Assembly (NCBI RefSeq): GCF_001444405.1
Contig: NZ_CP013187.1
Location: 1,612,001-1,676,000 of the forward strand
Source of the DNA: Pseudoalteromonas phenolica
GTDB taxonomy: Bacteria > Pseudomonadota > Gammaproteobacteria > Enterobacterales > Alteromonadaceae
Direction: 5' to 3'
Length of the DNA: 64,000 nt
In this document: positions 47,821 to 57,122 of the stretch, one piece after another
Position numbering within the stretch: position 1 is the stretch's first letter
Layout of the letters: the number at the start of each line of letters is the position of its first letter
Notes under the pieces: generated by a model
What the model was told of the DNA's origin: nothing
The model's input: the letters and a program-made list of their open reading frames with translations, nothing else
Databases searched by the model: none
Position numbers and translations under genes: made by a program

Positions 47821-49389
47821 TTGCAAGTGAAAAGAGCCAATCGACACCTTTTTATTATTCTGCATTTAATCGTTATGATTTCTGTAACGCTCTCCTTGAT
47901 AACAGGTCTGAGAGTCAGTTTGTTACAGTATGATCACTTTTCATTTCTAGCCCCTGTTTTGCCGCAAGGTAAAATGCACACAGTTCACTATTATTCTGGC
48001 GTTACACTTGCTTTAGCGAGTACCTGTTTTATTCTTTATCGATTAACGTTTGAGCATAAAGCAACAAATAATAAGTATCACCGATCAGTAAACTGGTTTG
48101 GTTATGTTGTTCTTCTTGTTTGTTTAATCTCGGGCTTTACCCGATGGTTAGACTTAGCCAATGTATGGCTTTCAACCGTTCATTACCTGAGTGCTATAGC
48201 GATCATACTCTTCTTGATATTGCATAGTTACGTTTACTTCTTAACATTAGGCAAAAAATTAGTAGGTAAACTCTTCCAAATAAAAACGTTAGTGAGGTTT
48301 AAATGGCATCTCATTTTTTTTGGCTTGCTTGCAGGTACAGGCGTATTGATTTTTGAGCAGAATAAATCTCTAGGCTTTCAGGTGTTACCACTTGAACATT
48401 CAGACTTTATTGCAATCGATGGGCAAGATTCAGAGCCTTTTTGGCAAAACATCAAATGGAAAACAATTAACACCTATGGCGGGGCAAACTTCAATAACGG
48501 TTATACACCCGTTCAAATAAAGATTGCCAGCAACGATGTCGAGAGCTACTTCTTATTTCGTTGGCAAGATGAGACTAAAAGTCTAACCCACCTGCCATTG
48601 GTTAAATTAAATCAACAGTGGCAAGTTAAGCAGCAAGGCTTCCATTCATTCAATGAAACTCGCTATTACGAAGATAAATTTGCAGTCCTGCTTAGTCAGA
48701 GTTGCGACCATGGCGGCGATGGCACAGCGCATTTAGGAAAGTCACCTATCAAAGGCAAACCGGCTAATTGGCACGGCAAAGGCTACCATGGATCACTCGA
48801 TGGCAGAGTGCGTGATCTTTGGCATTGGAAAGCCCTACGCACTAATGACATGGTACAGATGGATGACAATGTAATAGCGAAGCCAAGAAAAGCAAAATCC
48901 GGAGATAGACGATACACAGCTGGCTACTTTGCTGATGGTAAAGAAAGTGGTGCGTATGTAATGAATTGGATTTGGTACGGCAAAGACAAAATCACTCCTA
49001 AGCGATTGCCATTACCTGAATATCAACACATGTATAAAGCTGATAACCAACATATTGAACAAGCAGTATTGCCTTGGTTCTCAAGTACACCTTATAAACC
49101 ATTACTAGATACCTACCCTGAAGGCACTTTATTAAGCTCAGTACTTTATCGTTCGAATCGTTTTGAAGGAGATCGAGGCGATGTCACAGCAAAAGGTCAT
49201 TGGCAAGACGGATATTGGACATTAGAAGTCGCGAGAAGGAACAAAACAGGTTCTGAATATGACGTGGCGTTAGAGCAGGGCGTATGTTTGTGGGTTGCTG
49301 CTTTTGACCATGCACAAATCGCACACACTCGTCATCAAAGACCATTGAAATTGGATTACTCGGCGCTCAGTCAAAAAGGAAAGTTATGA
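47821..49389 (+). CDS. Cytochrome b561-type membrane domain fused to ethylbenzene-dehydrogenase-like heme-binding domain
   Basis: The protein is 522 residues. The N-terminal 180 residues hold about five transmembrane helices with candidate heme-ligand His residues (HTVHYYSGVTLALAS, STVHYLSAIAIILFLILHSY, RFKWHLIFFGLL). The rest is periplasmic and matches the EB_dh (ethylbenzene dehydrogenase-related) heme-binding family (SEPFWQNIKWKTINTYGG, LLSQSCDHGGDGTAHLG, RVRDLWHWKALRTN, DGYWTLEVARR). The start is probably TTG at 47821 and is the weakest part. Next gene overlaps by 4 bases. It should move electrons across or onto the periplasmic side; partner unknown. Confidence 0.85.
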   Translation: MQVKRANRHLFIILHLIVMISVTLSLITGLRVSLLQYDHFSFLAPVLPQGKMHTVHYYSGVTLALASTCFILYRLTFEHKATNNKYHRSVNWFGYVVLLVCLISGFTRWLDLANVWLSTVHYLSAIAIILFLILHSYVYFLTLGKKLVGKLFQIKTLVRFKWHLIFFGLLAGTGVLIFEQNKSLGFQVLPLEHSDFIAIDGQDSEPFWQNIKWKTINTYGGANFNNGYTPVQIKIASNDVESYFLFRWQDETKSLTHLPLVKLNQQWQVKQQGFHSFNETRYYEDKFAVLLSQSCDHGGDGTAHLGKSPIKGKPANWHGKGYHGSLDGRVRDLWHWKALRTNDMVQMDDNVIAKPRKAKSGDRRYTAGYFADGKESGAYVMNWIWYGKDKITPKRLPLPEYQHMYKADNQHIEQAVLPWFSSTPYKPLLDTYPEGTLLSSVLYRSNRFEGDRGDVTAKGHWQDGYWTLEVARRNKTGSEYDVALEQGVCLWVAAFDHAQIAHTRHQRPLKLDYSALSQKGKL

Positions 49390-50036
49390 TGCTTAAACGA
49401 TTATTACTTTCTATTGGTTTTTTTACGGTTTGCTTAGCTGCTGGGCAGTTAATTCAGAGTGAGCAGAGTATTCCCATTGATAATAGATTTTATAAAGTCA
49501 GTAATGACGGTCAGTTGATAACTGCATGGAAGGGGCCTTGGGCCTGTGTTTTTGATGAAAAAGAAAATCTGTTATGGGAAGTGAAGCGGGACGATGAATC
49601 CATTCATGATGGTTACTGGAGTTATTCGTGGTTCAACGACCAAATTGGCGTAAAAAATAGCGGCGATTGTTATTTTGAGTCTGAACGATGTGATACTCAA
49701 GACTTGATCCGACAAGCCAATCAACACGGACTTTGCCAAGTAACAGGCTGGCGCTTACCGACACAACAAGAAGTAGAAGCAATTTTACAAACTCAAGATA
49801 AACCTCAGCAAGCAATGCTTTCTACAGATTATTTTCGTCATATAAAAGCAGGCGATTATTGGACACAAGACGCAGAGCAACCTTTAGAAGGGCATTATCG
49901 CCATCTAGATAAAGGAGCGATTGCAGTCGATTTTTATCAAGGGCGTTTTCATACACTTCCCTACAGAAATGCTGCATTTGTGATGTTAGTAACTTCCGAA
50001 TTACCCAATTCGATTAAGGAGGCTAATGCACAATAA
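49386..50036 (+). CDS. DUF1566-type secreted protein
   Basis: The protein is 216 residues with an N-terminal signal or anchor (MMLKRLLLSIGFFTVCLAAG). The remainder resembles the DUF1566 (Lcl C-terminal) domain: a Trp-rich opening (GPWACVFDEKENLLWEVKRD), a Cys pair region and GWRLPTQQEVEAI with the hallmark WRLPT. DUF1566 proteins are often surface-exposed with poorly known function. The ATGATG start overlaps the stop of the heme-binding gene, so the pair is co-translated. Confidence 0.82.
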   Translation: MMLKRLLLSIGFFTVCLAAGQLIQSEQSIPIDNRFYKVSNDGQLITAWKGPWACVFDEKENLLWEVKRDDESIHDGYWSYSWFNDQIGVKNSGDCYFESERCDTQDLIRQANQHGLCQVTGWRLPTQQEVEAILQTQDKPQQAMLSTDYFRHIKAGDYWTQDAEQPLEGHYRHLDKGAIAVDFYQGRFHTLPYRNAAFVMLVTSELPNSIKEANAQ

Positions 50037-50134
50037 ACCCGTCTTTTTAATACCACCCCTTAAAATAGACCACTTAATTAAGAGGATTGGCCTAAGACGA
50101 TTTTTAACAGCAATATCAATACTAAGGAACAACT

Positions 50135-52102
50135 ATGAAAAATTATAGCAAGGTCGCTATATCATTTGCTTTGCTTAGTGCGTTTAACGCGCAAGCAGGT
50201 AGTAAATATCATCGTCTCATTTGGGATAACGCCCCACAAAGTCAAGCGACTATCGGCTTCACACCTGATGGAAGCACAAATCATTATGTCAAATATGGTG
50301 TGTCGACAGATGAGTCTTTATGGCAAAGAAAGAACGTGACAGCTAGCCATACCTTTGATGGTTCTTTACAAAGTAAATTTGTAAAGCTTACAGGGCTATC
50401 AGCGAATAAACCCGTGTATTATCGCGTCTGTGATGATTCGGGCTGCGGTCAACGTCTATGGTTCAAAACAGCCCCCAATGACAACTCTCCCTTTGTCGCA
50501 ATCGCTGGTGGAGATACACGTACTGGATGGACGAATCGACAAAATGGCAATAAGTTAGTTGCTAAGATCCGTCCACTGTTTATCATGCATGGCGGCGACT
50601 ATACCAATGCTAACACCGCTTCTGAAATGAGCAGTTACCTCAATGATTGGCAACTTACTTTCTCTTCAGATAGCATCGACGGGCTGAATTACAAACGGAT
50701 CTACCCGTTTGTTGCCACACATGGTAATCATGAAGATGATAACTACAAAACACTATGCCAAGTGTTTGGTGTGGATTACGACAACAATAATGTCTGTGAC
50801 GCGAAAGACACCTATGGTGCATTTAACGTTTCGCCACTATTACGTGTATATACGTTAAATTCTCAATATAAAAATTCGGGCTGGTCAAGTTATGCAACAG
50901 TAATGAATAATTGGTTGCAACAAGATCTGCAAAGCTCTGGTGGCTCAGTAAGTTGGCGCGTAGCACAATACCATAAGCCAATGTTCCCACATTATTCAGG
51001 TAAATCAGACAACACCATTTTGCATACTTGGTGGGCAAATCATTTCTATAACCATAAAATGAATTTGGTGGTTGAGTCTGATACGCACATCAACAAAGTG
51101 ACACAAGCACTGAAACCAAGTGGTAACAATTTTACGAGTACAACCAGTGGCGGTACTGTGTTTGTCGGAGAAGGAAGTTGGGGGGCGCCTGCCCGTAGTG
51201 CCAACGATCCTAAATCTTGGACGATTGATCTTGCCAGTATTCAACAATTCAAAGTGCTGACGGTATCAAGTGATAAGCTTGATGTGAGAACTGCACAATT
51301 TAACTCTACTGCAAACACACTTTCAAAAGCTGATCGAGATGCAAATCCAACCTTGCTACCTAATAATGTTAATTGGTGGTATGCCTCAGGGGCAGGTGAT
51401 GTACTTAACTTAGTTAAAGCGACTAACGGATTAACTAAAATTGATACAGGTGTTATTGATCCACCAGTGGGTGATACGGAGTTAACAAATGGTGTTGCTG
51501 CAACAAATATCAGCGGCAATAAATCGCACGAACTCGGTTTTTATATTGATGTGCCAGCTGGTCAAAATGCTTTATTAGTTGAAATGTCTGGGGGCACTGG
51601 TGATGCCGACATGTATGTGCGTTACAGCAGCAAACCAACGTCGAGTACATACGACTGTCGCCCGTATAAAAATGGCAATAATGAAACTTGTAGTATTGAT
51701 GCTGTTAAAACGGGAAAATACTATGTGGTCGTTAAAGGCTTCAGCGCATTTAGCGTTGTCAGTTTAAAAGCAACCTATAGCAATAATGGTGGCGGAGGTA
51801 ATGGTGGGTCTGATACCTTTTCAAACCTGTCTGCGAGTACCGATAAATGGCAATATCGAAGCGCCACTTTACCCAGTGGTATAAGCAAAATGACGGTCAC
51901 TATTTCTGGTGGCACGGGCGATGCGGATTTATATGTTAAAAGTGGCTCTGCGCCCAATAGTTCCAGTTATGAATGTCGCCCTTATAAAGATGGCAACAGT
52001 GAGACATGCACGCTCACAAACCCAAAAGCAGGCGAGTGGCACTTTGGCGTAAAAGCCTATAAAGCCTATTCGGGTGTGACTTTAAGTTATAGTTATGAAT
52101 AA
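50135..52102 (+). CDS. Secreted purple-acid-phosphatase-like metallophosphoesterase with two PPC domains
   Basis: The protein is 655 residues. Signal peptide (1-21); a fibronectin-like PAP N-domain (about 22-110) with YYRVCDDSGCG; a metallophosphoesterase domain with GGDTR (Asp127), HGGDY (Asp155), GNHED (197-201), YHKPMFPH and a terminal SDTHINK; then two near-identical PPC domains (450-549 and 560-655) joined by a Gly-rich linker, each with the GGTGDADxY and CRPYKxGN motifs. It hydrolyses phosphate esters outside the cell. AAGGA lies 6 bases before ATG. It follows the heme/DUF1566 pair by about 100 bases. Confidence 0.9.
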   Translation: MKNYSKVAISFALLSAFNAQAGSKYHRLIWDNAPQSQATIGFTPDGSTNHYVKYGVSTDESLWQRKNVTASHTFDGSLQSKFVKLTGLSANKPVYYRVCDDSGCGQRLWFKTAPNDNSPFVAIAGGDTRTGWTNRQNGNKLVAKIRPLFIMHGGDYTNANTASEMSSYLNDWQLTFSSDSIDGLNYKRIYPFVATHGNHEDDNYKTLCQVFGVDYDNNNVCDAKDTYGAFNVSPLLRVYTLNSQYKNSGWSSYATVMNNWLQQDLQSSGGSVSWRVAQYHKPMFPHYSGKSDNTILHTWWANHFYNHKMNLVVESDTHINKVTQALKPSGNNFTSTTSGGTVFVGEGSWGAPARSANDPKSWTIDLASIQQFKVLTVSSDKLDVRTAQFNSTANTLSKADRDANPTLLPNNVNWWYASGAGDVLNLVKATNGLTKIDTGVIDPPVGDTELTNGVAATNISGNKSHELGFYIDVPAGQNALLVEMSGGTGDADMYVRYSSKPTSSTYDCRPYKNGNNETCSIDAVKTGKYYVVVKGFSAFSVVSLKATYSNNGGGGNGGSDTFSNLSASTDKWQYRSATLPSGISKMTVTISGGTGDADLYVKSGSAPNSSSYECRPYKDGNSETCTLTNPKAGEWHFGVKAYKAYSGVTLSYSYE

Positions 52103-52120
52103 ATTCTAATTATAAATAAA

Positions 52121-52154
52121 AGAAAGCCAAGCATGTGCTTGGCTTTCTTTTTTT
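52121..52154. terminator. Bidirectional terminator between convergent genes
   Basis: AGAAAGCCAAGCA pairs perfectly with TGCTTGGCTTTCT around a TG loop, flanked by A and T runs. It ends 2 bases before the stop of the alpha/beta hydrolase gene and terminates both units. Confidence 0.93.
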
Positions 52155-52156
52155 GG

Positions 52157-52993
52157 TTACAGCGTTTTTATAAAATGATTAATTATTGAAAGTTTAATTT
52201 CAGGTGCCGTTTCTTGGCTAAAACCATGACCTGTCTTATACGCGTTATGGATCACCGTATGCTTAAAGTTAAGACTTTCTAGATATGCCTTTATGTCACT
52301 CGACATTTTATAAGAGGGCCATACTTGATCGTGCTCAGCTGAGATAAGTAAAATTGGACCATTGATTTCCTCAAAGTTAAATTGAGCCTCGTTTGATTTT
52401 TTTTCATCGTTTAAAGCAACAGAAAAACGGTCAATTAGCTTTGCTTCTTTGCTTAAACCAAGACTCAGTGCTGGAATATCTCTATTTTGGTAAGTCCAAG
52501 CTGAGCGTGCTTTTGTCATACCGTACCAAGCGACCTTACTCGGAGTAGTAACAACCACTGATTTAATTCGCTTATCTAAACTTGCCATCAGAAATGCAGC
52601 TTCGCTTCCTCGCGAGCCTGCGACAACGCCTATTTTATTTGCATTAATCTTCTTATGGGTTGTGACGTAATCAATCGCATCTAAAAAATATTCCAAAGGT
52701 ATTTGGTCTAGTGTTTTTGAGATCCCAGGCGCATCAAAATAAGCAAGTGCTAAAACTGCGACACCATGTGGTGCTATCATTTCTCCGTTTGCTTTACCAG
52801 TGCCTATACCGCCTTCAGAGCCGCCAAAAGCAATGACTACAGGCACCGCTTTGGTTGATTTAGGTAGGTACAATTCAGCCACTAGATTTTTATAAGTGAC
52901 TTTTTCGATTGAATAGGTGGCATCGTCTGCAAGAGCATTTTGTATCACAAGAAGGGCGATTGTAATGAGTAAAAACCGAATTGACTTATACAT
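52157..52993 (-). CDS. Secreted alpha/beta hydrolase, BAAT C-terminal type
   Basis: The protein is 278 residues with a signal peptide ending near NALADD. GGSEGGIGTGKA is the oxyanion-type loop, the nucleophile elbow is VVAGSRGSEAAF (GxSxG), DQVWPSYK holds the acid and the C-terminal TGHGFSQ the His. The family resembles the acyl-CoA thioesterase/bile-acid acyltransferase C-terminal domain or dienelactone hydrolases. AAAGGA precedes the ATG by 7 bases. The substrate is unknown. Confidence 0.85.
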   Translation of the reverse strand: MYKSIRFLLITIALLVIQNALADDATYSIEKVTYKNLVAELYLPKSTKAVPVVIAFGGSEGGIGTGKANGEMIAPHGVAVLALAYFDAPGISKTLDQIPLEYFLDAIDYVTTHKKINANKIGVVAGSRGSEAAFLMASLDKRIKSVVVTTPSKVAWYGMTKARSAWTYQNRDIPALSLGLSKEAKLIDRFSVALNDEKKSNEAQFNFEEINGPILLISAEHDQVWPSYKMSSDIKAYLESLNFKHTVIHNAYKTGHGFSQETAPEIKLSIINHFIKTL

Positions 52994-53191
52994 TTTTATT
53001 TCCTTTAAAGTTTGATTTAGTTTATTCAGAAAAAACTGAAAGTTAAAGGCTGAAATGTAACCAATTATAATTTTCTTAGAGCTTTGTAAAGATTTCTTTT
53101 GACCTGTCTACAGCTATACACTTTATGCTCTCATCATCAAAACAAGCTAATCTTAAATATGCTTTAATTAATTCACTCAGAATGGACTTAT

Positions 53192-54370
53192 ATGTTTTTA
53201 ATCTCAGGGCTTGCAAAACGAGTAGGTTTATCAAGAACGACGTTGTTGTACTACGAGAAATTAGGTGTCATTAGAGGTCAACGCTTAGGCAATGGTTACC
53301 GGGTTTATACCGAATTGGATGCTCAGCGTTTAACTTTAGTCATGCAGTTACAAGCTGGTGGATTATCACTTAAAGAATGTATTACCTGCCTGAATGGCAA
53401 AATAGATAAAGGTATTTTAAGTGAAAGGCTGCGTTTGTTAGATGAAGAAATAGTGCAAAAACAGAAAGCAAGAAAATTACTTTCTGGTTTATTGGGGGAA
53501 AGTTCTAATCGTGATTTTCATGCGCAATTAAATGAACTTGCGCCACAAGCGCACTATGAATGGTTATTACAGCAGGGCTTTACTGAAAAAGAAGCGCAAA
53601 GAATAAGGTGGTTATCAAAAGATATGAACACACACGACCAATATATGCAAGACTTCCTAACCGTTTTTGAACCTTTGACTCGTTGGGGACCCGGAGACGA
53701 CAGCGATACGCTCAAAGCGATTTCACATATTCCGAGCAAGGCTAGTAACATTTTAGAAATAGGTAGTGGTAAAGGTTTATCGACTTGTTTATTGGCAGAA
53801 CAGTCTAACGCTCAGATCACAGCCATCGACAACGAACCCATTGCGGTAACAAATTTAGCAGAGTTGATTGAAAGCAAGGGTTACGCTGAACAGGTTACTC
53901 CCATGTGTGCGAGCATGTCTGAACTGCCATTTAAAGCACATAGTTTTGATGCAATTTTGGCAGAAAGCTGTGTCTATATTATGGGTTTTGAAGAGGCCCT
54001 AAAGCAATGGCAAACAGTGCTCAAGGTAGATGGTTTGATTATTGTCAGTGATTTAGTTTGGTTAACTTCGAAGCCAAATGAAAAGTATCAATCATTTTGG
54101 TCGACTGAATATCCAGCAATGACAAACGTTGATACGCGTTTGATACAAGCTAAAAAACTTGGTTTTGAAGTGTTAGATGACTTCACAATTAGTGCAAAAG
54201 CTTGGCAAAACTATTGGCAGCCCTTGCAAGCAAGGCTGAATACGCTGAAAGCCAGTATGCCAGAGTCACAGGCAATCAAGGATATTCAAACAGAGCTCGA
54301 TATGTATCAATCACATGATGGTTCGCAGTTCGGTTATCATTTCTTTGTGCTTAGAAGAAATGCGTTATAA
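53192..54370 (+). CDS. MerR-family regulator fused to a SAM-dependent methyltransferase
   Basis: The protein is 392 residues. Residues 1-70 form a MerR winged helix (ISGLAKRVGLSRTTLLYYEK, LGVIRGQRLGNGYRVYTELD) and 75-100 the usual dimerisation helix. Residues about 175-330 are a class I methyltransferase: ILEIGSGKG at 187-195 binds SAM, then AITAIDNEP-type and DAILAESCVYIMGFEEALKQ motifs. MerR proteins normally carry only a small effector domain, so the enzyme domain is unusual. Either the methyltransferase serves as the ligand-sensing part or the regulator controls and performs a modification. Confidence 0.9.
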   Translation: MFLISGLAKRVGLSRTTLLYYEKLGVIRGQRLGNGYRVYTELDAQRLTLVMQLQAGGLSLKECITCLNGKIDKGILSERLRLLDEEIVQKQKARKLLSGLLGESSNRDFHAQLNELAPQAHYEWLLQQGFTEKEAQRIRWLSKDMNTHDQYMQDFLTVFEPLTRWGPGDDSDTLKAISHIPSKASNILEIGSGKGLSTCLLAEQSNAQITAIDNEPIAVTNLAELIESKGYAEQVTPMCASMSELPFKAHSFDAILAESCVYIMGFEEALKQWQTVLKVDGLIIVSDLVWLTSKPNEKYQSFWSTEYPAMTNVDTRLIQAKKLGFEVLDDFTISAKAWQNYWQPLQARLNTLKASMPESQAIKDIQTELDMYQSHDGSQFGYHFFVLRRNAL

Positions 54371-54404
54371 AGTTAAGCATAAATAGTTAGTTAGGATGTT
54401 CGTC

Positions 54405-54941
54405 ATGTACCAACAAGTACTCGATTTTTGGTTTAATGAAATCTCACCAAAGATGTGGTGGCAAAAAGATTTAGCGTTTGATGAAGAGATTATTCGACGG
54501 TTTGGCACATTACATCAACAAGCTGTTCTTGGAGAGCTGTTTGAGTGGCGAGAACATGCAGAATCGAGTCTTGCAGAAGTGATTGTACTCGATCAATTTT
54601 CCAGAAATATACATCGTGATACGCCGAAAGCTTTTGCTGCAGATCCGCTCGCCTTGGCACTTGCTCAGCAAGCCATTAATAATGGTTTTGATAAATTAGT
54701 TGAGGTTGAGAAACGTAGCTTCTTTTATCTGCCATTCATGCACAGTGAGTCTAGACGCATTCATGAAGAAGCAGTAAAGCTCTATACAGCGCATGGCAAT
54801 GAAAATAACCTAGAGTTCGAGCTTAAACATAAAGTGATCATAGACAGATTTGGCCGTTATCCACATCGTAATGCAATTTTAGGCAGAGAATCTACCCAAG
54901 AAGAAATCGCTTTTTTGCAAGAGCCAGACTCGAGCTTTTAG
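54405..54941 (+). CDS. DUF924 family protein
   Basis: The protein is 178 residues from the ATG at 54405 (AGGA 8 bases upstream; an ATG three codons earlier touches that site). The DUF924 signature is clear: VLDFWFNEISPKMWWQKDLA, VIVLDQFSRNIHRDTPKAFA, FFYLPFMHSESR and IIDRFGRYPHRNAILGR. These all-helical proteins are widespread with no established function. It follows the MerR-methyltransferase gene by 34 bases and may be co-transcribed. Confidence 0.92.
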   Translation: MYQQVLDFWFNEISPKMWWQKDLAFDEEIIRRFGTLHQQAVLGELFEWREHAESSLAEVIVLDQFSRNIHRDTPKAFAADPLALALAQQAINNGFDKLVEVEKRSFFYLPFMHSESRRIHEEAVKLYTAHGNENNLEFELKHKVIIDRFGRYPHRNAILGRESTQEEIAFLQEPDSSF

Positions 54942-55084
54942 GCTTTTATAAACTAACTCACAAAGCGCATGTAAATCGCGCTTTGTTTCCTTTGAATATA
55001 AAAAATAGAATATGCTTAGACATTACTGAATCATTCATAAAGATAAGTTAAACTCTCGCCTTTACTTTTAGGAGGCGAACAAGC

Positions 55085-56434
55085 GTGATCTCAGGACTAA
55101 CAGCAGCAGAGCAGCAATGTCATAATCTAAATGATTTAAAAGCAGGGAAGTACCAAGGTTATAAAAGGCTGCAATTAGTCGAAGGTTTATCTGAATTACC
55201 TGAAGAAATCCTTTCTTTATCAGACTCTCTCGAAGTGTTAGACCTCTCAAATAATTTGCTATCAGAATTACCAGACAGTTTTGTTCAACTCAAAAACTTA
55301 AAAGTATTATTTCTATCGTTTAATCAGTTTAAAGTTTTCCCTGACGTCTTAGGAAAATGCCTTAACTTAGACATGGTTGGTTTTAAATCGAATCAAATCG
55401 AGTCAATCAGTGAGACTGCATTACCTAAAAACTTGCGCTGGTTAATTTTAACCGATAACTGTCTAACTCAATTACCACACAGCTTTGGTCAATTAAGTCA
55501 GCTAAAGAAGTTAGCATTAGCCGGGAATAAACTTTCTGCAATTCCAGAAAGTTTTACACAGTGCAAGCAATTAGAGTTAGTTAGGCTTTCAGCAAATGAA
55601 TTAGCTTCAGTTCCTGCGGGTTTATTTAAACTGCCAAAATTGGCTTGGCTGGCACTATCTGGTAACCCATTTGTGGGTGATCATAAAGCACATTCAGGTA
55701 TTGCTCAGTATGAGCAGCAAGATATTGTACTCAATGAGCAAATAGGTCAGGGCGCATCGGGTGTAATTTATCAAGGCAAATTAACTAATGTTGACACTGA
55801 CATTGCCATTAAGGTGTTTAAAGGCGGAAAAACCAGTGACGGTTACCCAGAAGATGAGTTAAATGCTTGTTTAACAGCGGGTCAGCATGAAAATCTAATC
55901 AATACATTTGCGAATATTTCAGAACCTGATTTCTTGGCCCTACTTATGGATTTAATACCAAAAGGCTATGAAAATCTTGGCCTGCCACCAAACTATGAAA
56001 CCTGTACAAGAGACACATTTGTTGAAGGCTCGCAATTTTCTATTGAAACAATCAGCAATATTGCTAAACAGTTAGCAGATGTATTGTCGCACTTACATAA
56101 TCAGCAAGTCAGTCATGGTGATTTTTACGCACATAACACAATGATTAATGAACAGGGACATGTGATGTTCGGTGATTTTGGCGCTGCGACGCAGTTACAT
56201 AACCTTTCTGAGGTTCAGCAACAGCAATTTGAACGAATTGAAGTTAGAGCGTTTGGTAATTTGCTAGACGATTTATTGATTCATTGTGAAGTAATAGAAA
56301 CAAGAGAAAAGTCAAAGCTCACGGATTTGGCATTGTTTGAAAAAGTTTCAAATATTCGAAATTCGTGTTTGAATGATGATGTATCACATAGGCCAAGTTT
56401 TACTGATATTAAGAAATTGATGATTCAAAACTAA
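55085..56434 (+). CDS. Leucine-rich-repeat protein kinase
   Basis: The protein is 449 residues from GTG 55085 with AGGAGG 9 bases upstream. Residues about 28-200 form seven or so leucine-rich repeats (LEVLDLSNNLLSELPDSF, LKKLALAGNKLSAIPESF). Residues 215-445 form a eukaryotic-like kinase: Gly loop GQGASG (221-226), Lys243 in AIKVFKG, catalytic HGD (344-346) with Asn351, and DFG (364-366). HGDFYAHN replaces the usual HRDLKPEN. No transmembrane segment is present, so it is cytosolic. The LRR presumably recruits the target protein. Key residues suggest activity. Confidence 0.92.
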   Translation: MISGLTAAEQQCHNLNDLKAGKYQGYKRLQLVEGLSELPEEILSLSDSLEVLDLSNNLLSELPDSFVQLKNLKVLFLSFNQFKVFPDVLGKCLNLDMVGFKSNQIESISETALPKNLRWLILTDNCLTQLPHSFGQLSQLKKLALAGNKLSAIPESFTQCKQLELVRLSANELASVPAGLFKLPKLAWLALSGNPFVGDHKAHSGIAQYEQQDIVLNEQIGQGASGVIYQGKLTNVDTDIAIKVFKGGKTSDGYPEDELNACLTAGQHENLINTFANISEPDFLALLMDLIPKGYENLGLPPNYETCTRDTFVEGSQFSIETISNIAKQLADVLSHLHNQQVSHGDFYAHNTMINEQGHVMFGDFGAATQLHNLSEVQQQQFERIEVRAFGNLLDDLLIHCEVIETREKSKLTDLALFEKVSNIRNSCLNDDVSHRPSFTDIKKLMIQN

Positions 56435-56494
56435 AAAAGCTTTTTGATACAACAGCACTTGCTGAATTCATAGATGAAATTATAAGGATTATTC

Positions 56495-56839
56495 ATGCCT
56501 CACTTTATATTAGATTGTTCAGATTCAATCCTTGATAATTATACAGAAGAAGATTTGATGGCAAGCCTTCACCATGCCGCGAACTCTTCAGGCCTATTTA
56601 TTGAAAGTGAAATCAAGGTAAGGATTAACCCTTATCAAAAATACCTAGTAGGTAATAAAAGTGCTGGCTTCATTCATGTATTTGCACACATCATGCAGGG
56701 AAGGTCTATCGAACAAAAAGCCATGCTTTCTAAGATTATTGTTTCTAAACTTGCTGAACTATTTCCAAATATTGAGAATATCGCGATGAACGTCAGTGAC
56801 TTTGAAAAAGCAACTTATTGTAATCTTGAGAAGTTATAA
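56495..56839 (+). CDS. 5-carboxymethyl-2-hydroxymuconate isomerase-like protein
   Basis: The protein is 114 residues, of normal family size. Pro2 (after Met removal) is the catalytic base in CHMI/tautomerase-fold enzymes, followed by HFILDCSDSIL. SAGFIHVFAHIMQGRSIEQK is the characteristic centre with Arg. Members act in homoprotocatechuate breakdown (HpaF), but no such pathway is adjacent, so the role here may differ. AAGGA lies 6 bases before the ATG. Confidence 0.9.
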   Translation: MPHFILDCSDSILDNYTEEDLMASLHHAANSSGLFIESEIKVRINPYQKYLVGNKSAGFIHVFAHIMQGRSIEQKAMLSKIIVSKLAELFPNIENIAMNVSDFEKATYCNLEKL

Positions 56840-56870
56840 AACTTCTCAAGCAATATTTATAGCTTAAACT

Positions 56871-57122
56871 CTAGCGGTGCTTGTATTGCGTTTTACAATA
56901 TCCGCGTGAAATCTCAGGGTTGCGCAATTTCAGATGTTTAGTTTCTCGCCCCGCCATGCGTTTTCGCCACATTTTGAAGCTGCTTGGTTTCATTTCTTTA
57001 CGCATTAAATTAACGACTTGCGTTTCATTTAAGCCATATAAGGTATTAATTGCTTCAAATGGTGTTCTGTCTTCCCACGCCATTTCGATTATGCGTGACA
57101 CTTCATGCTCTAATAAATCCAT
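56871..57122 (-). CDS. TIGR03643 family protein
   Basis: The protein is 83 residues. EVSRIIEMAWEDRTPFEAIN, TLYGLNETQVVNLMRKEMKP and SSFKMWRKRMAGRETKHLKL are the conserved TIGR03643 blocks. The middle looks like a helix-turn-helix and the C-terminus is basic, which fits nucleic-acid binding, but no function is established. No clear ribosome site precedes the ATG. The opposite strand carries an 83-codon frame that lacks family similarity and is discarded. Confidence 0.88.
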   Translation of the reverse strand: MDLLEHEVSRIIEMAWEDRTPFEAINTLYGLNETQVVNLMRKEMKPSSFKMWRKRMAGRETKHLKLRNPEISRGYCKTQYKHR

